Notes under the pieces: model-generated | The model's database searches: none | The model's input: only the letters and a program-made list of their open reading frames with translations | Told to the model about the DNA's origin: nothing | Source of the DNA: Plasmopara viticola | Taxonomy: Eukaryota; Oomycota; Peronosporomycetes; Peronosporales; Peronosporaceae | Length of the DNA stretch: 64,000 bases | Direction: 5' to 3' | Assembly: GCA_001695595.3 (NCBI GenBank) | Contig: MBPM02000024.1 | Coordinates: 248,001-312,000 of the forward strand | Position numbers and translations under genes: made by a program | Shown here: piece after piece, positions 1-11,435 of the stretch | Layout: each line of letters begins with the position of its first letter | How positions within the stretch are numbered: position 1 is the stretch's first letter

Positions 1-1771
1 CTTCACCACGCACTTCTCGCTGGAAATTTTCTCTCCTACTGCCGCGGAAACTGCTCACACCCGTAACGCCAGTGTCCTATAGCCAAGCATTTCAGCTCTG
101 TAGTGGATGCATCCACGAGTATCTTTTAACATCTGTAATGAGCTCATTGGTCGCGATTGTACTGGATGTGATCGTGGATTGAGAGGTAGTGAAAGTGCCA
201 CTTAATTGAGTCACCAAATAATTCATGCTTAATTCTGATAAATACAAAGTTGATATATACTACTGATGACGTACTCACCTAACAAAGCGCGAAATAAGGC
301 CGCACAAAAGCGCTACTTTTAGCGCACACGCGACGCTAACTTGTCATACCAAAAGAGCGATGACGATAAGAATAGACAGCAGCGCAAGCGTAAACCCGAA
401 ACCAAACTTAGCAAATGTGAAGGTGAACTAAATAATCAAGCCGAACCTAATTAGATAATAGTTTTTGAGAATCGTTAAACTGCCGGTACCCTTTTGGTAA
501 ACTGCCAGTACCCCTTGATTTTAGCCAATAAGATTAGTTCATTCTATCAATGGGAGCAGGTTATCTTTGTTAATGAATACAGTGATTTTTCAGCCAATAA
601 AAACAGTTTTTGTCAACTATGAAAAAAGGAGCAATTCCATCCAAAAGTGCAATATTTTTCTGTCAATGAAAGCAGCACTGAACAAGCTATCGAAATGCGC
701 CTTCCTCTACGTCGTCTTTCCTTAATGAGTGTACGCATTTGCATGACTCTTGGGTATATTAATATGTATTGTTTTGAGCGACGTGATTTCACATATTATA
801 ACTAATATTCAAATATCATTTACAGTATTGAAATCTGCCAAAGAAAAGTTCAGAAGAACGAGAAGTAGAAGGGTCAAGCGCATCAGGGGGTTGAACTTTA
901 CCGGCTTTTGTGCATCGTGGAACAAGGGGTTTTGGGCTTCCTTTCTTTCTTTAGCCTACTCGTTCCGTTCTTAAAACACAAAGCTCATAATTTTGGGTGC
1001 GCGCGTGCCTGAGAACCGCCGACTTTGCCTCTTCCAAAGTGCTGTACGAGAGCTCTCTAGGGGGTTGCATAGTGTTCATTGCGAGAAGAGTGATGTCAAA
1101 AGAGTGATATTGAAAAGAGGTGAGTAGTAGTTATTTTTAAAAAAAATAGGAGGGCTCACACAAAAGGCCACAGCAAGCGTGAGAGTGCAGACTGTGACGA
1201 TCGAAGAGGCTAGTCAAACCGCATTTACATCCACAGACAGGGTTCTTCCACCGAAACGACGTAAATGCGCTGACCAACCTTTTTGATAAGCTGCCAGCAA
1301 ATGCCACGCTTATAGAGCCAGGAAACCACTGGTCTGCAGGATGCTTTACTGGGGAAATAAGGATCATAATGCTTGCATTACGTAGGTCATGAAAGCTTGA
1401 CAGCTCTTCGAGGAGCAGTGGACTGTTGTTTGTACACAAAAGTGTTAGAAATCATAATCAGTTATTGAACTGAGCCTCAATAGACTCTAGCGCGTCGAAG
1501 AATAATTTTGTGCGCCGGTAGCCGAATGCAGTCACTAAAAATAAGGTTCGACCTATCTACATAGTGGTAGTAGGTAAATCAACGTCACACAGCACCTTGA
1601 TTGCAACCTTAAGCATAAAGACCTCACCTATCCGCAGTGTGTCATCTAAACCCCCCACCCAACGCAATATTTGCAATACAGCCCAAAAAATGATCATTTT
1701 TAATAATCAGAAATCGCCGAGTGTCACACGTCACAGATTTCCGTGGCTGTTCCCATTTTCAACCAACACTA
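1..1771. other. Left-edge gap without a recognisable gene
   Basis: AT-rich sequence upstream of RAD50. The open frames here are short, and the longest (about 100 codons on the minus strand, 1137-1439) has no ATG at its start and resembles nothing I know. The last few hundred bases presumably contain the RAD50 promoter, but I cannot point to a specific element. Confidence 0.5.
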
Positions 1772-4700
1772 ATGTCGAGCATCGAGAAGCTGTCGATCCG
1801 TGGCATCCGTAGTTTTAGTCCAAATCGCGAAGAGATTATCGAGTTTTACCACCCTCTGACCATTCTGTTAGGTGATAATGGTTGTGGCAAGACGACCGTG
1901 ATTGAGTGTCTCAAATTAGCGTGTACAGGCGGTTTGCCGCCAGGGGCACGCAGTGGGCAAAGCCTCGTGCACGACCCCAAGATTGCAGGCACGAATGAAG
2001 TGAAGGCCAGTATTCGACTACGTTTTCGAAATCAAGCCGGTAAAGTCATGTTGGTTCATCGTACGTATCAAGTCCGACAGACGAAGAAAACGATCACGTT
2101 CAAGGCACTGGACGGCGTGATTCGAGTGGTCAATGAAGTGGGTGAAAAGGTTTCCCTCAGTCACAAGTGTGGCGAGTTAGATCAACATATTCCCGACATG
2201 TTGGGCGTCTCGAAAGCGATTCTTGAAAGTGTCATTTTTTGCCATCAAGAAGAATCGAATTGGCCCTTACGCGAAGGGGCCGAGTTGAAAAAACGCTTTG
2301 ACAATATCTTCGAGTCGGCACGATATACTAAAGCTCTGGAAGCGATTCGGAAGCTCAAGAAAGCGCGATTGGATAATGCAAAGGATTACAAGCGAGATCT
2401 GGACGTGTTGAGTGCGCATCAAAAGACAGCCGAGGACATTCGTGATAAAATTGAGCGAGCACAGGAAAAACTTCGAGAAGCCACTGAAAAAGGAGAAGAG
2501 AGCAATGAGAAAATTGTCAAGGCAAAGGAGACGGTGGACGAGCTACAGCAGCTGCAAGATGAGGTGAAGAAGGTGCATGCCCAGCTGGAGAGACGAGAGG
2601 AGGATGTGGCGAGGAAGCAACAGAGTGTGCGTACTGCGTATGGCAAGATTGAGAAGATTATGAGTGATACGGACGACGAGCTACAAGGGTCTTTGAATGA
2701 TTACGATACGATCATTGAAGAACATCACAAAGCCTTTTCGAGACTGCAAGAGCAAGGGGAAAGGCTTAAGATTGAGCAGGAGAAAGCCAAAGAGGAATAC
2801 GTGAGGTTACGTGCATCGAAAGCACGTGTCGAGACGAACATTGATACGTACCAGAAATTGGTAGCCGACTTGATTGACTCGGCGGCTAAGCTAAGCACCA
2901 AGTACCGCTTTCACTTGCAGCCTTTGTCGTCCCAACCTGAAGACGTTTCGAGCTTTTTAACAGCGTTTCAAAACGTCGTAAGCGACAAACAAGATGCAGT
3001 TAATAGTCTAGATATCAAGCAACGACAGGAGGACGATCAAGTGACGACAGAATTGTCGGAATTGTCGTCTCAGGTGAAGCATTTAAAGGATGACTTGGCT
3101 TTAAAACTGCAAAGTCTTGCAGCTTTAAATCGAGAGAAGAAAGAAATTGCGGATCGATTGCGAAAGCTGGGAAGCGCAGGTCTTCATTCTCAACGAGAAG
3201 CAGAAGAAATGACGTCGCAAGTAGCGGAAGCGGAGAAGATGCTTGTAGAGTATAGAGCAAAGCATGATGTCGTGGTCTTGAAAGACGAAATTCATGGCTA
3301 TAATCGACAGATGAATGCCATTAATCATGAGGTGGACGATCTCGGACAAGAGATTAATCAACTGCGTCTCCACGCCCGTGAGAATACTGCAATTGACGTC
3401 AAACGTAGTGAATATCGGAAAAAGCAGGAAGTGTTTCAGGCGACTTTGCGCGAAAAAGTAGCAGATGTCGAAGAGATATTTGAAGGTGGAGAAAAGCCGA
3501 CAGATCGACGTTCGTTAGTGTCAGCAACGACTCAACTGGATGCCCGGATAACGGAGCGCAAGCTTTGGATTGATGCCAAGAGGAAGGATCAAGTGCTAGC
3601 GGAACAGAGCTTGATGGCGAATACCACGTCCTCGAAGCTTGTAGAAAAGGAATTGGATGCGTTGCGACTACAGAAGAATCAACTCGAGCGACAGCATATG
3701 ACGAGATTGAAAGAGCTTTTAGCCACCGTCGTCCCCGGATGCGAATTAAAGAGCGCAGACGTTGGTGTGAAGGAAGCGGAGCGAGCTTATGCGGATGCCA
3801 AGGACAAAGTTGTTCGCCGGAAGAACATGGTCATGTTTTTGAATATCTACAAGAAAAAGGGGTTGAAAGAGCATTGCTGCCCGCTATGTGAACGGGATCT
3901 AACGCCGACAGAAGAGCAGGCTTTCAATAGCATCATTAGCGATAAAACGGAGGATACAAAAGTTGCCGACAAGATTAAAAAGGCCGAAGAGCTCGAGCAG
4001 TCGTGGCTGCAGACTTTGACCGAGATGAAGGAGAAGCTACCGAGCTGGCAAAAGTGGCGCGAATTGGAGACGACGATTCCGGAGAAAGTAAAGGAGCTCG
4101 AGACACTGTATGCTGCTCAAAAAAGCTTGGCGAGGGATGTGCAAGACAAGGACGCTGCGTTTACTCTGGCTCAGGAGCAGTTTCAAGACATTAAAGTGGC
4201 CAAGATTGAGCTGGAAGTCTTGTGTAAAAGTGCGGACGAGCTGTACCATTCCGATCTGGCAATACAAAAGGAAGAGGAGCGAATGAGGGGAAGCCAGGGG
4301 TCCAGTGGTCGTGCGCTCTCGGACGTGGAAGCTGACAAAGATGCGAAGCAGGCGCAAGTCCAGGACCTCAACCATCAGCTCCAGCGAAAACAGAAAGAAT
4401 TGGATCATATCAATGACATGTGTCAACAGTTGCAAAACGATTTGCACAGTCGAAAGGAAGAGAAGCTGCAAATGGAAACGCAACGCAAAGAATACGACGA
4501 GGCCGTGAAAGAGCAAAGTCGACTGCGTGAGCAGGAAAAGGGATTAAAAGAGGCTTGTAGTAAGTTGAAAAAGGCCGAGCCCGAGCTCGAGCGTGAAGTG
4601 CGAGCGAAAACTAGTGAACGCGAGACTCGGCGTGCAGAAGCACGAGACGAGCTACGAGTGCAACGGTCAGAGCTTCAGGAATGCCAGGGAGATTTTCGTG

Positions 4701-5917
4701 TCTTTAGTGCAAAATGCAAACAAGTGGCGCAAGGCGAATTAGCGACACTGGAATCTCAAGCGCAAACGTTAAGTGACAAGATTGCACAAACAAAGGAGCG
4801 CGAGGAGACAGCAAGTGCGTTATTAGCCGATTTGACGCCGCAGATGAAAAGTGCCGAGGAAATTCTAAGTAGAAATGAACTTGTCAAGCGACAAATTCAA
4901 GATAATCTCGACTACCGAGAGCTAGAGAACGAGTTGCAACGGATACGCACTGAAGCCGAGGAGCTCAAAGCTCAAGTGGGCAAATTGCCACTGCTTGCCG
5001 ATGTAAGTGATCGAGTGGCGTCCGCAAGTGCTGCATTGAATATGGCCGAGCATTCGTTTGCTGTCATGGAGGGAAAGAGGCAACAGTTGATGGAGGATAT
5101 TCGGGAACGTAAACTTCAGCTTCGGGTGCCAACCTTGAAGGATGTGGAAGAAAAGTATCGTCACAAATTGATCCAATTTGAAACAACGCAAATGGCTGTC
5201 GCAGACTTGGAGCGGTACTACAAAGCGCTGGACGAGTCGTTGTTGCAGTATCATTCGAAAAAAGTGGAAGAAATCAACACCATAATTCGATCCTTGTGGC
5301 AAATCACGTACAAGGGGCAGGACATCGACACGATTGAGCTCGTGAGCGGTCAATTAGACGGCGCAGTTTCAAAAGCTGCACGCTCATATGATTACCGTGT
5401 CGTGATGAAAAAAGCTGGCGCTGCAATTGACATGCGTGGCCGCTGCAGCGCTGGGCAAAAGGTTCTTGCGGCCTTGGTGATCCGATTGGCGTTAGCAGAG
5501 ACGTTTTGTTTGAATTGCGGCATCTTGGCGCTCGATGAACCGACGACGAATCTGGACACGGAAAACAAGTTTGGTCTTGCACAAGCCATCACAGAGTACG
5601 TTTAGTCTTCCATCATTGCTACTCGTTCGCGTCAATGTCTGATAATAAATCAATTGCAGCATTCTAAACGCGCGGTCGCAGCAGCAAAACTTTCAACTGG
5701 TTTGCATCACGCACGATGAAGAGTTTGTCCAGATGCTCAATCGAACGCAAGCTATGGAGGGGACCCGTCCGGAATTCTATTGGCGTATCTCGCGAGAAAA
5801 TATGTACGACCAGCTTCCTTGTCACGAATACTCGAACATTAACTGACTGCTCTGTCTAGCGGTGGCAATCGCTTTGTGAGCAAAATTGAGCGACGTGAGT
5901 GGGAAGACGGGATTTAA
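1772..5917 (+). CDS. RAD50: DNA double-strand break repair ATPase RAD50 (3 exons)
   Basis: SMC-like ATPase of the MRE11-RAD50-NBS1 complex, which tethers and processes DNA double-strand breaks in the nucleus. Visible parts: N-terminal Walker A GDNGCGKTT at residues 34-42, a long heptad-rich coiled coil, the zinc-hook CPLC at residues 703-706 at its apex, a second coiled coil, the signature region around CSAGQKVLAALVIRLALAE, and the Walker B stretch ILALDEPTTNLD. The long first exon runs 1772-5595. The frame then hits a stop inside an intron (5596-5659); exon 2 is 5660-5803 and restores the ITHDEEFV segment with its conserved His; a second intron (5804-5859) leads to exon 3 (5860-5917). The product is about 1341 residues, close to the usual ~1310. 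The ATG at 1772 is chosen because it starts directly at the family's N terminus; the upstream in-frame extension starts at GTG. Splice sites are inferred from frame and consensus. Confidence 0.96.
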
Positions 5918-5979
5918 ATTGTCGAAGAATTACGCAACCAACCAACTTACGTATCTTATAAAAGCATTTAACTTCTTCT

Positions 5980-8295
5980 TTAGCTTCCGTACGTTCTTTG
6001 GAAATCTAATCTTTGCTTCAATTGAAGCTGCACGTCAAGGTTACTGCTCTGCTTCAGCAGTTCACGAACTGCCATGGTCGCGTACGACGATGGACCCAAC
6101 TGGAATTCTAGACACAAAGCACGGTACTTGCCATCAGGAATCGAGACTCGAGCGGGACGATCTTGAAGCCGATCAACGTCCGTTCTTAAAAGCGGTAACG
6201 TGGGGTCATTGAATCGTTTGATTTCATGTTCAACGTTCAGAGGTTTTCGAAGCACGTGACGGTACGAACCCGGAAGATGATACTCCGAGTTGGTAGCACG
6301 TGCCAAAGTCTGAAACTCGACGCCGTCAGCCTGAAGAATCTCTTGATACCGCTCTTTCATGCCATTCTCTGGATACATGATACTGTAGCCAGGTAGGGGA
6401 AGTACCAGGTCGTAGATGGTATACTGGCCCACATTGTCCTTCGTAACAACAATCACATTTGCCTTTGAATGAGAAAGTTCCGGAGCAATCCGAGGCTTCT
6501 TGATCACAGGGACAATTTCCTCTTCTTTTGCCTCAATATTCACTTCAAAATCGACACTCTCATCCACAATCGATTCCGTGATTGTGTCATGTGCAATGAC
6601 CAGGTCTCCCACCACAACAGCGTCTCGTGGCAGCATTGCCAAGCGTTCGCTTGCCACAAGATTCCAGACATAACTCTGGTACGAGTGTGTGTACATCATT
6701 CGAAGGTGTCGCGGGATACACTGAATCGCCATGGCATACGCCGTCAAGCCATGTGCACGGAGACCTTCCAATACAGCACGCTCGGCCACGAGGTACGGTG
6801 GCAGCGCTTTCAGCGCGGCTTCGACATCTTGAGAGTCAACAAACGCCTGACGCGCCGCACGAAGTTTCGTCGCATCACCGTGTTGAGGAGAAAGCAAGAG
6901 GTCGATCACACGTTTGTAATCACGTTGCAAGATTGCGCGTCCAATCTCGTGGGTTGCAATGGCTTTCGTCCCAAATCGTTGGAGGCCAAAGTAATTGATA
7001 AACCCGTGAGTCGTCCAGCTCTTGACTGCCTCGTCAATCTGCTCGTCCGAAATCGATTCGTCGTCCGGAAGGTCACGAATCGCCATTGAAAAGCGATTGC
7101 CACGCAACGCCCCCAGATGCAGTCGTTCCGACACGTACTTGGCATTCCCGACAATAAACTTGCACGAATCCAATGGTCGACTTGCAGGATTCAGTGTCTC
7201 GACTTGCTCTTTCGAGCCACGATAGACGGTAATGCGTTGGGTCGTAATGCCACGCTTATCTTTCGTTCCTGCATAAGTAAACGCCGAGACATTTACGTTC
7301 ATGGCTTTGGCCAATTGCAGCATGATACTATTCGTCTCCATATTGCACTTATACAGCACAAATTCAAGGTAATTCGGTCGATCTTTCGGCCACATAGCAC
7401 GACTAGTATGATCATTGCGCTCGTCAATATCCTTGCGCTTCTTGCCGCCCAACATGACTCGACGGACTCGAATTACTGACACCCCGTCACTATTTTTGGT
7501 CGTGTCGGACACGGCAACGTCACTCCCAAATTGACGAATCGTATCATGCACTGCTGCCCGCGTCTCCTTATCGTTAATTGGTTGAAAATAAAACACCTTT
7601 TCCATCTCCACGTTGCCTGGATGACTTGCGGTCTTTATCGCCCCCTTTTTCTTTTTAACAATTTGAGCCAATCGTTTCGCTTCTTCCTCTTTCGCTTGCG
7701 TGTCGACTAATTCCAGCATAAAAGACTTGAATGGCTCGGCTACCTCCTGGCCACAGATTCCAGCAAGTGCCACTTTCATCTTCTCGACGTTCTTCATCTT
7801 TTCTCGTACTAGCATCGCTCGCTTGTTGGCGTTAAAAACACCCAAGAGTCGACCCGCCAACTTTCCTACTAGATTAGATATTGGCTCGGGCAAATTTATC
7901 TTATCATTAGCAATGTCGTTGAGTAATGCAAACACTTTGTGCCTGAAAACTTCATTGACTTTCTGAGGCTTGGCTAAGGGTACAAACCGCTTGACGTCCG
8001 ACAACGTCACCACACGCCCGTCGAGTGCCACTTCATGCACGAGAAAATCCGAGTACCGTTGTTTTGTCGCGCCATGAAAACCAGCCACATCTGGCTTTAG
8101 AAAGCATCGAATACCGACCACCGACTCGTCCACACTGCACGGGACTCCGTCATTGTAGCCGGCGGATCGGAAATCGGGGCCATCCTGACGTTCGCCACGT
8201 CCACCATGACCACCTCGTCCACCATGTCCACCACGTCGACCACCTCGTCCACCACGTCGACCACTGCCTTTACGTTGGGAACCACTGCGGCCCAT
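5980..8295 (-). CDS. PUS7: TruD/PUS7-type tRNA (and mRNA) pseudouridine synthase
   Basis: Isomerises uridine to pseudouridine in tRNA and, in other eukaryotes, in U2 snRNA and mRNA. The TruD family signature AGTKDKR is present; its catalytic Asp is residue 346. Other family blocks include an N-terminal SDFLVHEV segment, a NYFGLQRFG stretch, and a C-terminal NSEYHLPGSYRH region. The frame stays open upstream to a GTG at 8427, but the first ATG is at 8295 and gives 771 residues. The N terminus carries an Arg/Gly-rich run (about residues 10-35) encoded by short imperfect DNA repeats, a possible RNA-binding tail. The gene converges on RAD50 with 62 bp between stop codons and diverges from the metallo-beta-lactamase gene across 291 bp. 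No intron is needed. The last 12 or so residues are not obviously conserved, so the 3' end could involve an unseen splice. Confidence 0.93.
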   Translation of the reverse strand: MGRSGSQRKGSGRRGGRGGRRGGHGGRGGHGGRGERQDGPDFRSAGYNDGVPCSVDESVVGIRCFLKPDVAGFHGATKQRYSDFLVHEVALDGRVVTLSDVKRFVPLAKPQKVNEVFRHKVFALLNDIANDKINLPEPISNLVGKLAGRLLGVFNANKRAMLVREKMKNVEKMKVALAGICGQEVAEPFKSFMLELVDTQAKEEEAKRLAQIVKKKKGAIKTASHPGNVEMEKVFYFQPINDKETRAAVHDTIRQFGSDVAVSDTTKNSDGVSVIRVRRVMLGGKKRKDIDERNDHTSRAMWPKDRPNYLEFVLYKCNMETNSIMLQLAKAMNVNVSAFTYAGTKDKRGITTQRITVYRGSKEQVETLNPASRPLDSCKFIVGNAKYVSERLHLGALRGNRFSMAIRDLPDDESISDEQIDEAVKSWTTHGFINYFGLQRFGTKAIATHEIGRAILQRDYKRVIDLLLSPQHGDATKLRAARQAFVDSQDVEAALKALPPYLVAERAVLEGLRAHGLTAYAMAIQCIPRHLRMMYTHSYQSYVWNLVASERLAMLPRDAVVVGDLVIAHDTITESIVDESVDFEVNIEAKEEEIVPVIKKPRIAPELSHSKANVIVVTKDNVGQYTIYDLVLPLPGYSIMYPENGMKERYQEILQADGVEFQTLARATNSEYHLPGSYRHVLRKPLNVEHEIKRFNDPTLPLLRTDVDRLQDRPARVSIPDGKYRALCLEFQLGPSSYATMAVRELLKQSSNLDVQLQLKQRLDFQRTYGS

Positions 8296-8586
8296 TGCAA
8301 ATTGCCGCAGAACCCCAAGCGACCGAGAGGATAACGTCGTAGCCGGAAACCTCACCACAAACGGAGCAAGAGGAAGTATTTTGACTGGTCCCACTGCGTT
8401 AAAACGACATGTCACTCTGATGTACACAAACTGCCCGGGGTACTATTCTGGCCTGTTATAAATGCCTTAGCCATCCTATTTACTCCTTATTACGTTTTAA
8501 ATGTCACTATCTCGCGTCGCAAAATTATTAGTCAGGCGGTCGCTAATTCAAGGGTACCATCATATGGCAAAATCCTATCGTTGTAT

Positions 8587-9690
8587 ATGTGGAATTGGGC
8601 GCTGTATCTTGGCATCATCTCGGCCGGTGCATGGCTACTACTGCGTCCATTGGTACTCTATTATAATAGTGATGGCCTCTCTAAAGTTCCTGTGTGGACG
8701 CTGCTCCGATTCTACCTTAATGTACGGCTACACGCTTTGATCTTGTGGATTTCTGGGGTTTCGCGCACTCTCCCAAGCATTCCTGATGTGGACCGACTGC
8801 CCGGCCAAGTGCTGCGGGTGCTAGGCAACAATCCAAGTAGATTGACACTTAGTGGTACCAATGTTTATGTCGTGGGGACCGGATCAATTCGATTGCTGGT
8901 CGACGCTAGTGATGGCAATGATATTTTTATTCAGAGGTTGCTCGCTGTCTTTCAGCACCATGGAGTGGAGGAGATCTCGGATCTTTTGGTAACTCATGGG
9001 CACTTGGATCATCTTGGCGGTATTTTGCCATTAAAACAGAGATTTCCAAGCATGCGAGTTTGGAAGTATCTACCTAATGCAAATAGAAAAAGTGATGGAG
9101 ACGGAGATCGACGACTGAGTTTAAGCAACGCAACGAGTCGCCAATTTGGTATCAAGTCGTTAACAGACGGACAGACTTTTCAAGTACCTAATAGCAAAGG
9201 CTTCTTAACGGTCGTGTACACTCCAGGACACTGCAACGACCACGTTTGTTTCGTGCTGGAGGATTCGCAAGAGTTAACAGCACCGGTGCTGTTTTCCGGA
9301 GACTGCGTCTTGGGTGTTGGTACCTGCATTTTTGACTCGCTTGCCGATTTTATGGCGTCGTTACTTAAGCTGAAAGCGTGCGGCGCGGCTACGATTTACC
9401 CAGGCCACGGACCTGTAGTGGAGGATGCACCTGCTAAAATCAACGAGTATATCAAGCATCGTCACCAACGTGAGACTGAGGTCATGGAAGCGCTTAAAAA
9501 GCAAGGAGAACTCTCTTCAACAGATGTTGTGAATCATCTTTACACGCCACTGCCGTATCTTTTGCGCTTGTCAGCGACAAAAACAATCGAAAAGCATTTA
9601 GAAAAATTGATCAAAGAACGGCGAGTTCGCCAAGTCCGTCGAGCTCGATGGCTCCAGTGTGCCACGTATAGCTCAAACGAGAGTGCGTAA
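8587..9690 (+). CDS. LACTB2-like metallo-beta-lactamase-fold hydrolase with N-terminal membrane segment
   Basis: Zinc hydrolase of the metallo-beta-lactamase superfamily, closest in layout to LACTB2, a mitochondrial endoribonuclease in animals. The zinc-binding motif THGHLDH lies at residues 136-142, a further metal His follows in TPGHC (residue 215), then SGDCVLG with the bridging Asp and YPGHGPVV with the last His. The C-terminal ~80 residues are helical and basic, matching the winged-helix tail of LACTB2. Unlike the ~290-residue animal protein, this one (367 residues) starts with a hydrophobic segment (about residues 3-27), probably a membrane anchor or targeting helix. The ATG at 8587 is used; two codons upstream the frame begins at TTG. 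It ends 56 bp from the convergent START/FYVE gene. Substrate and compartment are inference. Confidence 0.85.
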   Translation: MWNWALYLGIISAGAWLLLRPLVLYYNSDGLSKVPVWTLLRFYLNVRLHALILWISGVSRTLPSIPDVDRLPGQVLRVLGNNPSRLTLSGTNVYVVGTGSIRLLVDASDGNDIFIQRLLAVFQHHGVEEISDLLVTHGHLDHLGGILPLKQRFPSMRVWKYLPNANRKSDGDGDRRLSLSNATSRQFGIKSLTDGQTFQVPNSKGFLTVVYTPGHCNDHVCFVLEDSQELTAPVLFSGDCVLGVGTCIFDSLADFMASLLKLKACGAATIYPGHGPVVEDAPAKINEYIKHRHQRETEVMEALKKQGELSSTDVVNHLYTPLPYLLRLSATKTIEKHLEKLIKERRVRQVRRARWLQCATYSSNESA

Positions 9691-9746
9691 AGTGCTGTGA
9701 GGAAAAGCGCTGTTGTACGTACGGTCGTCTATAATCCTCGCAGCCT

Positions 9747-11435
9747 TCACGTCCGACTGATGCGGAGCTGGCGAGCCATCTTCATATTGTCTTGGATCTG
9801 CTGTCGCGATTGTTCGGCAATGAGATTCATTTGAATGATTTGCGTCATCAGCGACTCCTTGCGCTCATTGTAGTTGCCACCGTAAGGCCGTGACGACGCA
9901 GTGGGGACGTGGTCAGCGGTCATGGCCTTTTGGCTTGTCGACTCGCGCCCCGTGTAGTCAATTTCATCGGAACTCGTGCGCGAACAAAGACTATGGCGCC
10001 GACTTTCCGCAGTGGGTCCGTCGGCCTTGCTATCCACACTGCGTTGAGTCTGTTTCGGGATCGGATCAATGTATAGGATCACAGGCACGGCAGGCTCCCG
10101 CGATCGATCGTGTCTTGTGCCATCCTCATCCTCTTCTTGCTTGTCTAATTTCGTGCTGATCACCGGCTGTGGAAATGCGCAGATGGACCCACTCGTGCTA
10201 CTGCGACTGGTCAAATTGTGGCCCTCAGGCTCGTCACTCTCATCCGTCGTTGCTCTCTTTCGCGTCATGTTTCGCTCGTACATGCCCATCTTTTCCGACT
10301 CTCCTGCCACATACTCGACGAGGTTCCGTACACTATCGGGTGAGCGTAAATCAACGAGGTGAATCAGTCGCATACATTTGGTACAAAAGTGCTCATACTC
10401 GGGCACCCGAAAATCATTGGAACTCAAGACGCGCACTTTGGATACACAACTCGAACACATTATTCGGTGGCACACACCACACTCCTTGGACGAACCAAAC
10501 AAGCTGGAAGCTTTGGTCCGACACAAGGCGCACGTTTTGGGCGTGACGCGTGGACGCATTGTGTGTTTACCTGCTTCAATCAACGCTGTGGCAATCACTG
10601 CGTGTGCCACTACCACTGCCTTTTCAATGCGCAGCCACAGGTCTGCTGATTTAATGTCTGCCACCCAATCGACGACTTTCCCGCCAGCATCGTTCTTGCC
10701 ACGCATGTAAACATTCACTCCACCACTACTGTTGCGTTTGTACAGGTAGCAGATGGAAAACTTGGCACGCACGCATTTTTGGAATTCTGGACAAATCGAC
10801 AAATTGACGGATTCCGTGAGCGTGTACCCAATCTCTTTGCCGTTTCGATCCCGTGTCATCCCAATCTGTTCATACCAACAAACGTCACGGTTTTTCACAA
10901 GGCCTTTGCCAGGTGACTCGACAGTCATCCACTTGAAACACGAGAGAAAAAACGGATTGTCTGGACTGCGTTTCTTAATGACACCTAACACGGCACAGTC
11001 AACTATGTCCTCGCGATAGACGCCCGAGATGCGACGAAAATCGAGCGTATTGTCGGCGTAACGACCCATGACCACTTCGTCCAGTGTACCCTCAATGCGG
11101 CCTGTGCACAGATACCGGTACTCGCTATCGTCCTTGATTTTGCGCCGCCGGTAGACTGTAAGGTTGTGCCTCTGTTTGATGGGCTTCCACTTCTGCTCCC
11201 GCACCTCTTGTGTATCGAATCGCTCGCGATGGTACGCGTCGATCGTTTGCTGGAGTAGCGCGTCTCCCCACTGAAGAAAGCTTTTTGCCTCGTGCTTGGT
11301 CAAGCGCAGCGGAGGAAAGTAGTCTAGTGGTACAGGGAACATGACGGGGTGGGGGCTAATGGTTAAAAGGGGCAATGAAGCTACTGAGACGTGCAATGCC
11401 AAGGTCGTCATCATCGATGGGATGGCACTATTCAT
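9747..11435 (-). CDS. START-domain protein with FYVE-like zinc finger
   Basis: Oomycete-type protein combining a START-like lipid-binding domain (about residues 60-290) with a FYVE-related zinc finger (about residues 300-355). The finger has paired cysteines in the pattern CALC...CGVC...CSSC...CTKC, with a basic stretch between them. Such proteins are expanded in oomycetes; they are expected to bind phosphoinositides or carry lipids at endosomal membranes, but this member's ligand is unknown. The C-terminal ~190 residues are Ser/Arg-rich and low-complexity, ending in a short predicted helix. ATGs are present at 11435 (562 residues) and 11342 (531 residues); the second gives the N terminus typical of the family (MFPVPLDYFPPL), so the first 31 residues may be leader sequence or untranslated. 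Single exon. Confidence 0.83.
   Translation of the reverse strand: MNSAIPSMMTTLALHVSVASLPLLTISPHPVMFPVPLDYFPPLRLTKHEAKSFLQWGDALLQQTIDAYHRERFDTQEVREQKWKPIKQRHNLTVYRRRKIKDDSEYRYLCTGRIEGTLDEVVMGRYADNTLDFRRISGVYREDIVDCAVLGVIKKRSPDNPFFLSCFKWMTVESPGKGLVKNRDVCWYEQIGMTRDRNGKEIGYTLTESVNLSICPEFQKCVRAKFSICYLYKRNSSGGVNVYMRGKNDAGGKVVDWVADIKSADLWLRIEKAVVVAHAVIATALIEAGKHTMRPRVTPKTCALCRTKASSLFGSSKECGVCHRIMCSSCVSKVRVLSSNDFRVPEYEHFCTKCMRLIHLVDLRSPDSVRNLVEYVAGESEKMGMYERNMTRKRATTDESDEPEGHNLTSRSSTSGSICAFPQPVISTKLDKQEEDEDGTRHDRSREPAVPVILYIDPIPKQTQRSVDSKADGPTAESRRHSLCSRTSSDEIDYTGRESTSQKAMTADHVPTASSRPYGGNYNERKESLMTQIIQMNLIAEQSRQQIQDNMKMARQLRISRT

Noticed and set aside
1721..1771. Upstream in-frame extension of RAD50
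   Set aside because: It starts at GTG and lies before the conserved N terminus; the ATG at 1772 matches the family start.
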